From Thiotrichaceae bacterium (lineage in GTDB: Bacteria; Pseudomonadota; Gammaproteobacteria; Thiotrichales; Thiotrichaceae), in contig JALSJN010000001.1 in assembly GCA_026989335.1 (NCBI GenBank), positions 1-35,603 on the forward strand: a stretch of 35,603 nt of DNA, given 5' to 3'. Positions within the stretch are counted from its first letter, which is position 1; each line of letters begins with the position of its first letter. Positions 1 through 8,171 of this stretch are shown here, piece after piece. Made by a program: the position numbers and the translations under genes. Below the pieces are notes generated by a model that was not told where the DNA came from, made no database searches, and saw only the letters and a program-made list of their open reading frames with translations.

Positions 1-2
1 TT

Positions 3-20
3 AACCGCAAAAAGGCGGTT
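3..20. terminator. Partial terminator hairpin at the left edge
   Basis: AACCGC pairs with GCGGTT around an A-rich loop. It probably ends a gene lying to the left of the window. The usual poly-T tail on the right side is weak, so the orientation is uncertain. Confidence 0.4.
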
Positions 21-71
21 TGATGGGTAAGAAAATATAAAAATAGATAGAAACAGGACACATTATGTGTG

Positions 72-138
72 ATTTTTTAAAAATTGATCTGAAAACTAAT
101 ATTCTTAAAATTAGTGGCTTGATCAGTTCATTCCTTAA
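72..138 (-). repeat. Repeat A, left copy (inverted relative to the right edge)
   Basis: These 67 bases match the reverse complement of the last 66 bases of the window (35538-35603), with a single one-base indel. The copy includes the arm GGCTTGATCAG, a CCTTAA end, and a small hairpin (ACTAAT/ATTAGT) at 96-116. It joins repeat B directly, sharing the TTAA at 135-138. This is seen directly in the sequence. Whether A is an independent element or part of a larger one cannot be decided, because the right copy is cut off by the window end. Confidence 0.85.
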
Positions 139-204
139 AGGACCTTCTGATTTAGTCAATTAGAATTTAGCTAAATAAAATTGGACTTGATCAGATTCTC
201 CTTA
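135..204 (+). repeat. Repeat B, short internally deleted copy
   Basis: Both arms of the 164-bp element at 35378-35541 are recognisable here. The left arm reads like CTGATTTAGTCAATTAGAAT and the right arm is TTGGACTTGATCAG followed by TTCTCCTTA. About 95 internal bases are missing, so the two TTTAGC/GCTAAA half-hairpins lie back to back. The copy follows repeat A, the mirror image of the B-then-A order at the right edge. Confidence 0.75.
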
Positions 205-223
205 TCACTTAGCTAGTAAGTGA
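205..223. other. Perfect 7-bp hairpin beside repeat B
   Basis: TCACTTA pairs with TAAGTGA around the loop GCTAG, immediately after the end of repeat B. There is no T-run, so it is not an obvious terminator. It may be a further piece of the repeat or a separate palindrome. Nothing else is recognised between 224 and 252. Confidence 0.5.
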
Positions 224-252
224 AGAATATTTTCAATAGATTTATCGTTAAT

Positions 253-297
253 AAAAAAAAGCCACTACAATAATATTTATTGCAGTGGCTTTTTTTT
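253..297 (-). terminator. Bidirectional rho-independent terminator
   Basis: A long stem built on AGCCACT/AGTGGCT, extended by CAATAA-type pairs, is flanked by A-runs on the left and T-runs on the right, so it can work on both strands. It sits about 30 bases after the stop codon of the minus-strand gene at 329-823, which it most likely terminates. Confidence 0.85.
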
Positions 298-328
298 GGC
301 TAGTATTGTCTGTCAGCTCATTACTAAA

Positions 329-823
329 CTATAGTGATTCAATACTAATTAAATGGTCTTTGGATGAAATAATCTTGACCTCTTCATCAACAATACCTAG
401 CACGGTTTTTTTAGTAGAGACTAATTTAAAATTATTGCCCATGCTTTTAGTAACGATCTTAACCTTTAAGGTTATTGTTGCTTGATTTCGACCTTCATTA
501 ATAGAAAGGGAGATTAACTGAGTATCAATGCCTGATGGCCCCATTTTTTCAATGGAGCGTTTAGTGAAATCTATGTATTTTTCAAGACTGAGCTCTTTTT
601 CCCCTTTACCTTTTTCAGGGTCTAAGTCTACGGTGATTTTTGTCCCATCATACATATACTTTCTGATAATGGATAAATCCTTTGCTTTCATAGCCTCAAC
701 AAATTCTTTATTAATTTTTTTAGCGTGTTCTTTATTTAATAGTGTTTCAGCAGAAATTGAGGGCGAAAAGATGCCTAGGGCTGCGATCAATGAAATGGCC
801 ACTGTCCTTAGTAAAAATGTCAT
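329..823 (-). CDS. Secreted NTF2-like hypothetical protein
   Basis: A 164-residue protein of unknown function. The N-terminus (MTFLLRTVAISLIAALGIF then SPSISAE) is a clear Sec signal peptide, so the mature protein of about 140 residues should be periplasmic or secreted. The segment EFVEAMKAKDLSIIRKYM, followed by alternating strands rich in I, T and K, resembles SnoaL/NTF2-like small alpha+beta folds, but no catalytic motif is visible. The start at 823 is chosen because AAGGAT lies just upstream; an ATG at 838 would add five residues but destroys that spacing. It is a lone minus-strand gene next to the cmk-rpsA cluster, where aroA is commonly found in relatives. Family assignment is tentative. 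Confidence 0.75.
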   Translation of the reverse strand: MTFLLRTVAISLIAALGIFSPSISAETLLNKEHAKKINKEFVEAMKAKDLSIIRKYMYDGTKITVDLDPEKGKGEKELSLEKYIDFTKRSIEKMGPSGIDTQLISLSINEGRNQATITLKVKIVTKSMGNNFKLVSTKKTVLGIVDEEVKIISSKDHLISIESL

Positions 824-900
824 TGTTATCCTTAACATAGGGTATTTATATCAGTTTTTAAAAATAATTCAAATGATTTAAGTTAATCACCTATATCAAA

Positions 901-920
901 GCACCTATTGGTATTGGTGC
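901..920. other. Small hairpin upstream of cmk
   Basis: GCACC pairs with GGTGC around a TATTGGTATT loop. It lies just left of the degenerate repeat B copy at 926-984. It may be part of that element or a regulatory hairpin; no T-run follows. Confidence 0.35.
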
Positions 921-925
921 TAATA

Positions 926-984
926 TGAAATACAGCCAGTTTTAGCAAGCTAAAATAATTGGACATATTCGGGGCTTCCTTTAA
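926..984 (+). repeat. Repeat B, degenerate right-arm copy upstream of cmk
   Basis: The segment GAAATACAGCCAGTTTTAGC, then AAGCTAAAATAATTGGAC, then CTTCCTTTAA, aligns along its length with the right half of the 164-bp element at 35378-35541. The internal stem is kept as TTTTAGC/GCTAAAA. In the intact copy the same stem has a G-T pair, so pairing is preserved despite base changes. The left arm is not recognisable. Confidence 0.65.
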
Positions 985-1074
985 CTGTATATCAGAAAAA
1001 GATTTTTCAGTGAGGCAATGTTAAGATATACGGTTATATTTTTTTGATAGAGCGTAAACCATAGGAATAAAAAC

Positions 1075-1764
1075 ATGAAAAGCGATACAGAAAATTTTCC
1101 TGTCATTACAGTTGATGGCCCGGCAGGTTCTGGTAAAGGTACAATTACAGAGCGTGTGGCTAGTCATTTAGGCTGGAATATTCTTGATAGCGGCGCTTTA
1201 TACCGTTTAGTCGGCTTAGCAGCAATAAGAGAAGAGGTTGATTTTACTGATGAGGAACAGCTTGCCAAAATTGCAGAGACGCTTGATGTTAGCTTTATTC
1301 CTAACGGTGATGGCGTCGATGTGATCTTAAATGGAGATAATGTCAGTGCTTTAATCCGTAATGAGGAATGTGGTAGTTGCGCATCCAAAGTAGCAGCAAT
1401 AAGTGGGGTAAGAAGCGCTTTATTGGAGCGCCAGAGAAGGTTTTCCAGCCCTAATGGTTTAGTCGCCGATGGGCGAGATATGGGCACCGTTATTTTTCCT
1501 GATGCTAAAGTAAAAATATTTTTAACCGCAAGTGCACAAATCCGTGCGAAGAGACGCTTAAATCAGTTGAAAAAACAAGGTGTAGATGCTAATCTGGCAA
1601 GCTTGATTCAGGATATTGAAGAACGTGATAAGCGCGATACAACGCGTAAAGTTGCTCCTTTGATGGCTGCTGTCGATGCAATCATTATCGATACGGGTAC
1701 ATTCAGTATTGATGAGGTCGTATCGCAAGTTATGAAAACTGTTGGTAAAGTTTATAAATTATAG
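1075..1764 (+). CDS. cmk: Cytidylate kinase
   Basis: CMP/dCMP kinase transfers phosphate from ATP to CMP or dCMP in the cytoplasm, giving CDP/dCDP for RNA, DNA and phospholipid precursors. At 229 residues it has the usual bacterial length. The P-loop GPAGSGKGT is at residues 15-23, LDSGALYR follows in the NMP-binding region, and the family signatures DGRDMGT and RDTTRKVAPL are present. AGGAA about nine bases upstream supports the ATG at 1075. It heads the cmk-rpsA-ihfB-lapB-pyrF gene order typical of Gammaproteobacteria. A 202-base gap separates it from rpsA, so rpsA probably also has its own leader and promoter. Confidence 0.97.
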   Translation: MKSDTENFPVITVDGPAGSGKGTITERVASHLGWNILDSGALYRLVGLAAIREEVDFTDEEQLAKIAETLDVSFIPNGDGVDVILNGDNVSALIRNEECGSCASKVAAISGVRSALLERQRRFSSPNGLVADGRDMGTVIFPDAKVKIFLTASAQIRAKRRLNQLKKQGVDANLASLIQDIEERDKRDTTRKVAPLMAAVDAIIIDTGTFSIDEVVSQVMKTVGKVYKL

Positions 1765-1966
1765 CTTTTCAATAAGTTACTAAAGTTACAGTGAACAATA
1801 AACAACCCGATAGCTATTTTTATCAGTTATCATTATTGGAACTGTTTAATGAACACTTTGATGTCGTCAATTCTCGCTTTCATAGGCGAAGGATAGGCAC
1901 AGACAAAGTTTAATCAGACCGTCAGCATGGGTTTGCTAACGTTAAAAAAAATATAGGTTTTATACC
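1765..1966 (+). promoter_or_regulatory. rpsA leader with hairpins and weak ribosome binding site
   Basis: This 202-base spacer precedes rpsA. It contains a hairpin at 1809-1831 (GATAGCT/AGTTATC) and a second small stem with TCGC/GCGA near 1875-1890, followed by GGATAGG. There is no good Shine-Dalgarno sequence before the rpsA ATG, only ATAGG at poor spacing. In E. coli the rpsA leader is a structured, SD-poor translation element repressed by S1 itself. The same arrangement is inferred here from structure and position, not shown. Confidence 0.45.
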
Positions 1967-3631
1967 ATGAGTGAAAGTTTTGCGGAGTTATTTGAAGAAA
2001 GTCTAACGTACATTGAGATGAACCCGGGTTCATTAATCAGTGCAACTATTGTTGATGTGACTCCAGATTTTGTAACCGTTAGTGCTGGCCTTAAATCAGA
2101 AGGCGTTATTCCGGCAGAAGAATTTAAAAATGAAGCAGGTGAGCTAATCGCCAAAGTTGGCGATATTGTTGAAGTTGCTTTAGAAAGTGTTGAAGATGGA
2201 TTTGGTGAAACCAAACTATCTCGTGAAAAAGCACGTCGTTTACGTGCATGGGAAATTCTTCAAGAAGCACTTGATAATGATGAAATTATTACCGGTATTA
2301 TCACAGGTAAGGTAAAAGGTGGCTTTACGGTTGAGTTGGGTGATATTCGCGCATTCTTGCCAGGTTCATTAGTTGATGTTCGACCTGTTCGAGATACGGC
2401 TTACCTTGAAGGAAAAGAATTAGAATTTAAACTCATCAAGCTAGACCAAAAGCGTAATAACGTGGTTGTTTCTCGTCGTGCGGTTGTTGAAGATGAATAC
2501 AGTGTTGAACGTGAAGCATTACTTGAAAGTATTGAAGAAGGCAAATCAATCAAAGGTATTGTTAAAAACCTAACAGATTACGGCGCATTCATCGACTTAG
2601 GCGGCATAGATGGCTTACTCCATATTACTGATATGGCATGGAAGCGAGTTAAGCACCCTTCAGAAGTCCTTGAAATTGGTTCTGAAATTGATGTCATGGT
2701 CCTTAAGTTTGACAAGGAAAAAAGTCGTGTATCACTTGGTCTTAAGCAAATGGGTGATGATCCATGGCAGGATCTTGTTCGTCGCTACCCTGTTAATACA
2801 CGCCTACAAGGTAAGGTAAGTAACTTAACGGATTACGGTTGTTTTGTTGAGATTGAAGAAGGTGTTGAAGGTCTTGTTCATGTTTCTGAAATGGACTGGA
2901 CGAATAAAAATGTTAATCCTGCCAAAGTGGTAACACTCGGTGATGAAGTTGAAATTATGATTCTTGAGATTGACCCTGAGCGTCGTCGTATTTCATTGGG
3001 CATGAAGCAATGTAAAGCCAACCCTTGGGATGAATTTGCTAAAAGTGCCGTTAAAGGTGATCAAGTTAAGGGTGTTATTAAATCAATCACTGACTTTGGT
3101 ATCTTCATCGGTCTTGAAGGCGGAATTGATGGTTTAGTACATCTTTCTGATATCTCTTGGAGTATTCCGGGCGAAGAAGCGGTTCGTGAATACAAGAAGG
3201 GTGATGATGTCGATGCGGTTATTTTAGCCGTTGACCCTGAGCGCGAGCGTATTTCTCTTGGAATCAAACAGTTAGATCAGGATCCTTTCTCTTTATTTGT
3301 TGCTGCCAATGAAAAAGGCAGTATCGTTAAAGGCAAAATTACTGAAGTGACGGCTAAGATGGCAAAAATTGATCTTGGTGAGAATATAGAAGGTATTTTA
3401 CGCGCTTCTGAAATATCACGTGATCGTGTTGAAGATGCTAGTACCGTCCTTAATGTTGGTGATGAAGTTGAAGCTAAGTTTATGGGTGTTGATCGCAAAA
3501 CACGTGCAATCAACCTATCTATAAAAGCAAAAGACTACGCTGATGAAGCTGAAGTACTTAAAGAGTACAGTGGCAGCGGTGCAACAACAGGTACACTTGG
3601 TGATATCTTTAAAGAGCAACTCGATAAGTAA
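1967..3631 (+). CDS. rpsA: 30S ribosomal protein S1
   Basis: S1 binds mRNA and helps load structured or SD-poor messages on the 30S subunit. The 554 residues match the usual length of about 557 in Gammaproteobacteria. Six S1/OB-fold repeats are visible: two diverged N-terminal ones that dock on the ribosome, then four RNA-binding repeats marked by recurring [71 protein letters not shown] and a last diverged unit ([13 protein letters not shown]). Each repeat ends in the [13 protein letters not shown] segment. The internal repetition makes short shadow reading frames on the other strand. A strong terminator follows 43 bases after the stop. Confidence 0.98.
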   Translation: MSESFAELFEESLTYIEMNPGSLISATIVDVTPDFVTVSAGLKSEGVIPAEEFKNEAGELIAKVGDIVEVALESVEDGFGETKLSREKARRLRAWEILQEALDNDEIITGIITGKVKGGFTVELGDIRAFLPGSLVDVRPVRDTAYLEGKELEFKLIKLDQKRNNVVVSRRAVVEDEYSVEREALLESIEEGKSIKGIVKNLTDYGAFIDLGGIDGLLHITDMAWKRVKHPSEVLEIGSEIDVMVLKFDKEKSRVSLGLKQMGDDPWQDLVRRYPVNTRLQGKVSNLTDYGCFVEIEEGVEGLVHVSEMDWTNKNVNPAKVVTLGDEVEIMILEIDPERRRISLGMKQCKANPWDEFAKSAVKGDQVKGVIKSITDFGIFIGLEGGIDGLVHLSDISWSIPGEEAVREYKKGDDVDAVILAVDPERERISLGIKQLDQDPFSLFVAANEKGSIVKGKITEVTAKMAKIDLGENIEGILRASEISRDRVEDASTVLNVGDEVEAKFMGVDRKTRAINLSIKAKDYADEAEVLKEYSGSGATTGTLGDIFKEQLDK

Positions 3632-3673
3632 TTTATTGTGATTGCTAATTAAGGGTTTAATTATGCCCTGAAT

Positions 3674-3713
3674 AAAAAAAGCCGATTATGTTTTAACATA
3701 ATCGGCTTTTTTT
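3674..3713. terminator. Rho-independent terminator after rpsA
   Basis: A 12-bp perfect stem, GCCGATTATGTT with AACATAATCGGC, is flanked by A-rich and T-rich runs. It should separate rpsA from ihfB, meaning ihfB is transcribed from its own promoter in 3714-3915. That region is AT-rich; GATAAAAT near 3822 is a possible -10 element, but no convincing -35 was found. Confidence 0.9.
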
Positions 3714-3915
3714 ATGTAATATCTGTTGCTTATTCGCGTATTTATACTATTATTTGTTACGTAGCTGATTGAAATTAATAAAGAAAATTTACACCTCTAC
3801 TTTTAACCAAAGTTTAAATACTTTGATAAAATAGCGGCAAAGATGATTGCAATGTGCGTTGTAACTTTCTCTAAAATTTCATAAAAGAATCCCCATTCAT
3901 AAGAGAGAAGAAAGT

Positions 3916-4221
3916 ATGACAAAATCAGAAATTATTAATATTCTTTCACGTAAACAAAGTCATTTAAGCAGTAAAGATATCGAGCTATCTGTGAAAATTT
4001 TACTCGAGCAAATGAGCGATACCTTAAGTGGTGGTGAAAGAATTGAAATTCGTGGTTTCGGAAGTTTCTCATTGCATCACCGGTCTGCAAGAAAGGGTCG
4101 TAATCCTAAAACAGGTGATCAAGTACTTTTAGCAGCAAAACATGTACCGCATTTTAAACCAGGCAAAGAAATGCGTGAACGTGTTAATGAGTCTAAAGAT
4201 AACTTTTCTATTCAAGAGTAG
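3916..4221 (+). CDS. ihfB: Integration host factor subunit beta
   Basis: The beta subunit of the IHF heterodimer, a minor-groove DNA-bending protein used in recombination, replication and sigma-54 promoter architecture. [10 protein letters not shown] opens the dimerisation helices; [27 protein letters not shown] covers the beta-arm, and [11 protein letters not shown] closes the fold. At 101 residues it is slightly longer than E. coli IhfB (94) owing to a short acidic C-terminal tail. The [14 protein letters not shown] arm with its conserved proline separates it from the alpha subunit and from HU. AGAGAGAAG upstream acts as ribosome binding site. It lies 54 bases before lapB. Confidence 0.96.
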   Translation: MTKSEIINILSRKQSHLSSKDIELSVKILLEQMSDTLSGGERIEIRGFGSFSLHHRSARKGRNPKTGDQVLLAAKHVPHFKPGKEMRERVNESKDNFSIQE

Positions 4222-4275
4222 TTTTTTAAGCACACATACATAGCCCTAAAAATGCATAAATAGGTTCAGTTTCTA

Positions 4276-5463
4276 ATGGTAGAACTGTTATTTTTACTGC
4301 TTCCAATCGCTTTTTATGCAGGTTGGAGAGCATCCCGAAAGCATCTTTCCCGAAATCAAAAAAAACAAAGGAAGTTGTCTGATAATTTTGTAAAAGGTAT
4401 TAACTTTTTACTCAGTGAAGAGCCTGATAAGGCGCTAGAAGTATTTTTAAATAATCAAGATATTGATGAGTACACTGCTGAAACATACCAACTTTTAGGA
4501 AACTTATTTAGAGATCGTGGTGAAGTAGACCGTGCTTTACGGGTTCATCAAAACTTAATTTCTCGTCCCAGTTTAAATGCTGAGCAAAAACAAAAAGCAA
4601 TGTTTTCACTGGGTAAAGACTTTTTCTCTGCGGGTATGTTAGATCGTGCTGAAAGTGTCTTTCAAGAGCTATTAAAGCACTCATCCTTATCTCGTCATGT
4701 TTCAAAAGCCTCGGTATGCGCTTCTTTACGTATTATTTATGAACAAACACAAGAATGGCAAAAAGCAATTGATGTCACAGATTGCTTTAGTAAAAATCAC
4801 AAGGATAGTTCGAAATCAGTTAAATTAGAAAGTAATAAACTGATTGCGCATTATTATTGTGAACTAGCGGATGAGGCTTTGCATCAAGGAAAATTGAATA
4901 AGGTTGATGAGTTGCTATTAAAAGCAAGGAAGTCATTTAAGCACTCTACACGTTTAATGACTTTAGAAGGAGATATTGCTTATCATCAAAAAAATTATAA
5001 AGAAGCATTTAAATACTACTTAAAAGCCATTAAAGAAGATACGCGCTTATTAAGTATGCTTTTTATTAAACTAGAAGAGTCAACACGTTCTACCGCTAAT
5101 ATTGATTTATTAAAGTCAGAGTTGTTTAAAATGTATGAGCATAAGAAAGATAAAAGTGTTTTTGAGACGCTTCTACTTCTCGCTAAAAAATACAGCGGTT
5201 CAGCAGAAATAGATGACCTGATAGAAACGGAGTTATCATCAGTACGATTAAATATTGAATCTATTTATAGAGCATCTGATTATACCATTGCTAGCACCAA
5301 CGGAATTGATGACAGACAGGGATTATTATTAGTTAACCAAGCGCTAGCTAGCTATTTAAAGGGTGTTCCTGCTTTTAGGTGTGAGCATTGTGGTTATAAA
5401 ATGCATGACTATTTGTGGCGCTGTCCTGCCTGTCATGAGTGGGATTCGATTGATCATGCTTAA
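4276..5463 (+). CDS. lapB: Lipopolysaccharide assembly protein LapB (YciM)
   Basis: LapB is an inner-membrane TPR scaffold that, with FtsH, controls LpxC turnover and so LPS synthesis. The 395 residues fit the family (389 in E. coli). Residues 1-17 form the N-terminal membrane anchor. A basic stretch follows (RASRKHLSRNQKKQRK), then TPR helices with the typical EPDKALEVFLN, GEVDRALRVHQNLI and GMLDRAESVFQEL repeats. A C-terminal rubredoxin-like metal site has C369, C372, C383 and C386. In E. coli lapA (yciS) sits directly upstream and is co-transcribed; here only 54 bases separate ihfB from lapB, so lapA is absent. The stop codon overlaps the TTAA end of a repeat B copy. Confidence 0.95.
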   Translation: MVELLFLLLPIAFYAGWRASRKHLSRNQKKQRKLSDNFVKGINFLLSEEPDKALEVFLNNQDIDEYTAETYQLLGNLFRDRGEVDRALRVHQNLISRPSLNAEQKQKAMFSLGKDFFSAGMLDRAESVFQELLKHSSLSRHVSKASVCASLRIIYEQTQEWQKAIDVTDCFSKNHKDSSKSVKLESNKLIAHYYCELADEALHQGKLNKVDELLLKARKSFKHSTRLMTLEGDIAYHQKNYKEAFKYYLKAIKEDTRLLSMLFIKLEESTRSTANIDLLKSELFKMYEHKKDKSVFETLLLLAKKYSGSAEIDDLIETELSSVRLNIESIYRASDYTIASTNGIDDRQGLLLVNQALASYLKGVPAFRCEHCGYKMHDYLWRCPACHEWDSIDHA

Positions 5464-5563
5464 GGAATTCCTGATCAAGTCCTATTATCTTTGCTGGTTA
5501 AAACAGCCGATATTTTTATTGAAGTTAACTTTAGACGACTTAATCAGAAACACGACTCTCTTA
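5460..5563 (-). repeat. Repeat B copy between lapB and pyrF
   Basis: TTAAGGAATTCCTGATCAAG at the left end and GACTTAATCAG toward the right are the two inverted arms. Read on the minus strand, the interior CGGCTGTTTTAACCAGC aligns with CGCAGTTTTAGCCAGC of the intact element at 35378-35541. About 70 interior bases are missing. The left TTAA contains the lapB stop codon, so the element abuts the gene without changing its protein. The right boundary is approximate. Confidence 0.75.
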
Positions 5564-5597
5564 GTGTTTGATAACGTTCTATGCAAAAGGGTTTAAA

Positions 5598-6287
5598 ATG
5601 GGTAGTAAATTAATTATAGCGCTTGATTTTTCAACCGCTGAAGCAGCTTTACGTTTTATTCGGCCTTTAAGCCCTGAGCTGTGTCGATTAAAAATCGGCT
5701 TTGAACTGTTTGTTGCAGCAGGGCCAGATTTTGTAAAAAAACTTGTCGATAGCGGTTTCGATATTTTTTTAGACTTAAAGTTTCATGATATCCCCAATAC
5801 AGTAGCCTCCGCATGTCGATCAGCATCGAGTTTGGGTGTATGGATGATAAATGTACATGCCAGCGGCAGTGATGTCATGATGCGTGCTGCCAAACAAGCC
5901 TTAATTGACTGCGACTCTTCTACGAAAATAATAGCCGTGACGGTACTAACTTCGATGGATGCCCACCAGCTATCTAAAATTAACATAACTAATCAGCCTG
6001 CTGAGCAAGTAAAGTACTTGGCAGAGTTAACGCAACAGTCTGGCTTAGATGGAGTCGTATGCTCGGCACAAGAAGCTACGATGCTAAGAGAACATCATGG
6101 GAAAGATTTTTTACTGGTGACTCCGGGAATTCGACCTGAAGGTTCACAACGTGGGGATCAAAGCCGGATCATGACTCCTGCACAAGCTTTGGAGGCGGGA
6201 GTCAGTTATATCGTGGTCGGTAGGCCAATAACTCAGTCAAATGAACCCTTAAAAGTCATTGATAAAATCAACGTGGATATGAGCTAG
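5598..6287 (+). CDS. pyrF: Orotidine 5'-phosphate decarboxylase
   Basis: Catalyses OMP to UMP, the last step of de novo pyrimidine synthesis, in the cytoplasm as a homodimeric TIM barrel. The start at 5598 gives a 229-residue protein beginning MGSKLIIALDF; AAAGGG lies seven bases upstream, and the family aligns from this methionine. A longer frame from 5568 lacks support and runs into repeat DNA. Catalytic signature: K32 in LKIG, then DLKFHDIPNT with D59, K61 and D64. TPGIRPEG and VVGRPIT near the C-terminus bind phosphate. It follows lapB as in E. coli, but with a palindromic repeat in the gap. Confidence 0.97.
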   Translation: MGSKLIIALDFSTAEAALRFIRPLSPELCRLKIGFELFVAAGPDFVKKLVDSGFDIFLDLKFHDIPNTVASACRSASSLGVWMINVHASGSDVMMRAAKQALIDCDSSTKIIAVTVLTSMDAHQLSKINITNQPAEQVKYLAELTQQSGLDGVVCSAQEATMLREHHGKDFLLVTPGIRPEGSQRGDQSRIMTPAQALEAGVSYIVVGRPITQSNEPLKVIDKINVDMS

Positions 6288-6383
6288 AGTTTGCCCTAAA
6301 TTGTGCTATAACGAGAGAAAGCAGCTTGAAGCATCTTTTCATTTTTTGTACTCGTCATCTGATAGTGCAAAGGTCACTTTCTA

Positions 6384-6776
6384 TTAGATACGATCAATAT
6401 ACAACCATTGATCTTTAATTTTCATGAAGAGACTTTTTTCGCGGTGCTGGTAAATAGGTTCTTCGGGGTTGGTGCTTTCTGAGCTTGCAATGAACTCAAC
6501 GATACCTTTTGCATCATTTTCTCCGCCAGCTTGCAGTGAGATAATTTTTAATGCGACTAGCTTTTGCGGACCTGAATCTCTTAGGCTAGTTAAACTGGGG
6601 CGGGTGTTTTCATGCCAGGTTTTATAAAGATACTGGGCATTACCCATTGAATAAGCAGTGTAGCGCGAGCGCATTAGAGCTTCGGCAGTTGGCGCTTTTA
6701 GTTTTCCTTTATGGTAGCGACCACAACAGACGGCATAGTTGAGTGCCGAGCCGCAGGAGCAAGGTTTATTTGTCAT
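6384..6776 (-). CDS. ychJ: YchJ-family (UPF0225) SEC-C motif protein
   Basis: A 130-residue protein of unknown biochemical function. The N-terminal SEC-C motif has C6, C8, C17 and C18 (CSCGS...VCCGRYH), a zinc-binding motif shared with the SecA C-terminus. The rest (APTAEALMRSRYTAYSMGNAQYLYKTWH...) is the YchJ NTF2-like domain. E. coli YchJ is about 152 residues with a second SEC-C motif at its C-terminus; here the protein ends at YIDRI without it. It is the last gene of a minus-strand run, 26 bases after xseA. No terminator is evident in the 96-base gap to the convergent pyrF gene. Confidence 0.9.
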   Translation of the reverse strand: MTNKPCSCGSALNYAVCCGRYHKGKLKAPTAEALMRSRYTAYSMGNAQYLYKTWHENTRPSLTSLRDSGPQKLVALKIISLQAGGENDAKGIVEFIASSESTNPEEPIYQHREKSLFMKIKDQWLYIDRI

Positions 6777-6802
6777 CTGTTTAATCGCCTATTTCGCTAA
6801 TA

Positions 6803-8155
6803 TTAGTCATCACTGATTGCGGTCGCATGAATTTCACCATCTTTAAAGCGAATCGTGAGTTTTTGCTTATTCGTTATTGCACTTGCAGAACTAATCAACT
6901 GATTGGTCTGGCTGTCTTTAGTGATGGAGTAACCACGCTCTAGTGTTTTTAATGGACTGATGCTATCAAGTTTTGCCACTTGTAGACTGAAACGTGATTG
7001 CTCATAGTGTATTTTATTATTTAGTGATTGCATCAAGCGGCTGCTTAAATAACTTAACGCTTGCTTACTATCTGCTATTTTTCTTACTGGTTGATTCGCT
7101 TGTAAACGAGCCTGAAAGCTCGCTAGTTGCAGGGATTTATTGTTTAGTAATGTTTGTAGCTGTAAGTGTAATCGGCTGCTTACCTCATCCAGTCGTTGGC
7201 TTTGTTGTTGAACTTTGGTGGATGGTTTTTGTAAGTCTAATCGAGCTGTTAACCAGTTAAGTTTTTGTTGTTTCTCTTGGATAGTTTTAATCAGGTGCTG
7301 CTGTAACCATACTTTATTTTGTGTCACATTGGTAAGTAGTTGCCGCACATCAGCGGTAATTAGTTCAGCTGCAGCAGAGGGTGTCGGTGCGCGTAAATCT
7401 GCTACAAAATCCGCTATGGTAAAATCAATCTCATGGCCGATACCACAGACGATGGGAGTTACTGCATGATAAATGGCTTTAGCTACATTTTCTTCATTGA
7501 AGCTCCAGAGGTCTTCAATAGAGCCGCCACCGCGAGCGAGGATAATAACATCACAGCTGTCGTCCTTATCAGCGCGACGAATTGCGGCTTCAATTTGCCC
7601 TTTAGCGTTACTGCCTTGCACACTTACAGGGTAAATTAAAAGTGGTGTTTGCGGGCTACGGCGTTTAAGTACATTAAGAATGTCACGAATTGCCGCACCG
7701 CTAGGTGAGGTGATAATGGCAATGCGTTTAGGGTACTCAGGTAGCTGTTTTTTATGGTTGTCGTCAAACAGTCCCGCCTCGCTAAGCTTTTTCTTTAACG
7801 CTTCAAACTCGCGTTGTAGCTGACCCACACCGGCATCTTCCATGTGCTCAGCGATGAATTGATATTCACCGCGAGGCTCATATAATCCAACCCTGCCACG
7901 CACTAATACCTTCATCCCATTTTCAGGTGTGATGTTAAGTTTCATATTTCGGTTACGAAACATCGCGCTACGAATCTGTGACTTATTATCTTTTAGGGTA
8001 AAGTATAAGTGCCCTGAGGATGGACGCACTAAATTGGAGATTTCTGCTTCAACCCAGATTAACGAAAATCCACGGTTAAGGAGCTGATTCACTTCAGCAT
8101 TTAACTCGGCAACGCTGAGTATAGTTCTGTTATTTAAAGGGGCTGGTTCAAACAT
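6803..8155 (-). CDS. xseA: Exodeoxyribonuclease VII large subunit
   Basis: Large subunit of exonuclease VII, which degrades single-stranded DNA from both ends into acid-soluble oligonucleotides for repair. The 450 residues match E. coli XseA (456). The N-terminal OB-fold (LSVAELNAEVNQLL...LIWVEAEISNLVRPSSGHLYFTLKD) is followed by the catalytic core with ITSPSGAAIRDIL, ILARGGGSIEDLWSFNEE and GHEIDFTIADFVADLRAPTPSAAAE. A coiled-coil region and a C-terminal GYSI-containing segment complete it. It begins 16 bases after rlmG; AAGGG is present but 13 bases away, so translation may depend on coupling. The small subunit gene xseB is not in this window. Confidence 0.97.
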   Translation of the reverse strand: MFEPAPLNNRTILSVAELNAEVNQLLNRGFSLIWVEAEISNLVRPSSGHLYFTLKDNKSQIRSAMFRNRNMKLNITPENGMKVLVRGRVGLYEPRGEYQFIAEHMEDAGVGQLQREFEALKKKLSEAGLFDDNHKKQLPEYPKRIAIITSPSGAAIRDILNVLKRRSPQTPLLIYPVSVQGSNAKGQIEAAIRRADKDDSCDVIILARGGGSIEDLWSFNEENVAKAIYHAVTPIVCGIGHEIDFTIADFVADLRAPTPSAAAELITADVRQLLTNVTQNKVWLQQHLIKTIQEKQQKLNWLTARLDLQKPSTKVQQQSQRLDEVSSRLHLQLQTLLNNKSLQLASFQARLQANQPVRKIADSKQALSYLSSRLMQSLNNKIHYEQSRFSLQVAKLDSISPLKTLERGYSITKDSQTNQLISSASAITNKQKLTIRFKDGEIHATAISDD

Positions 8156-8171
8156 AAGGAAATTATAACCC

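Noticed and set aside
528..881. 117-residue plus-strand ORF
   Set aside because: Antisense of the secreted NTF2-like gene, which has a signal peptide, a ribosome binding site and a terminator.
1967..3631. Internal repeats in rpsA considered as a DNA repeat array
   Set aside because: They are the six S1 domains of the protein, diverged at DNA level.
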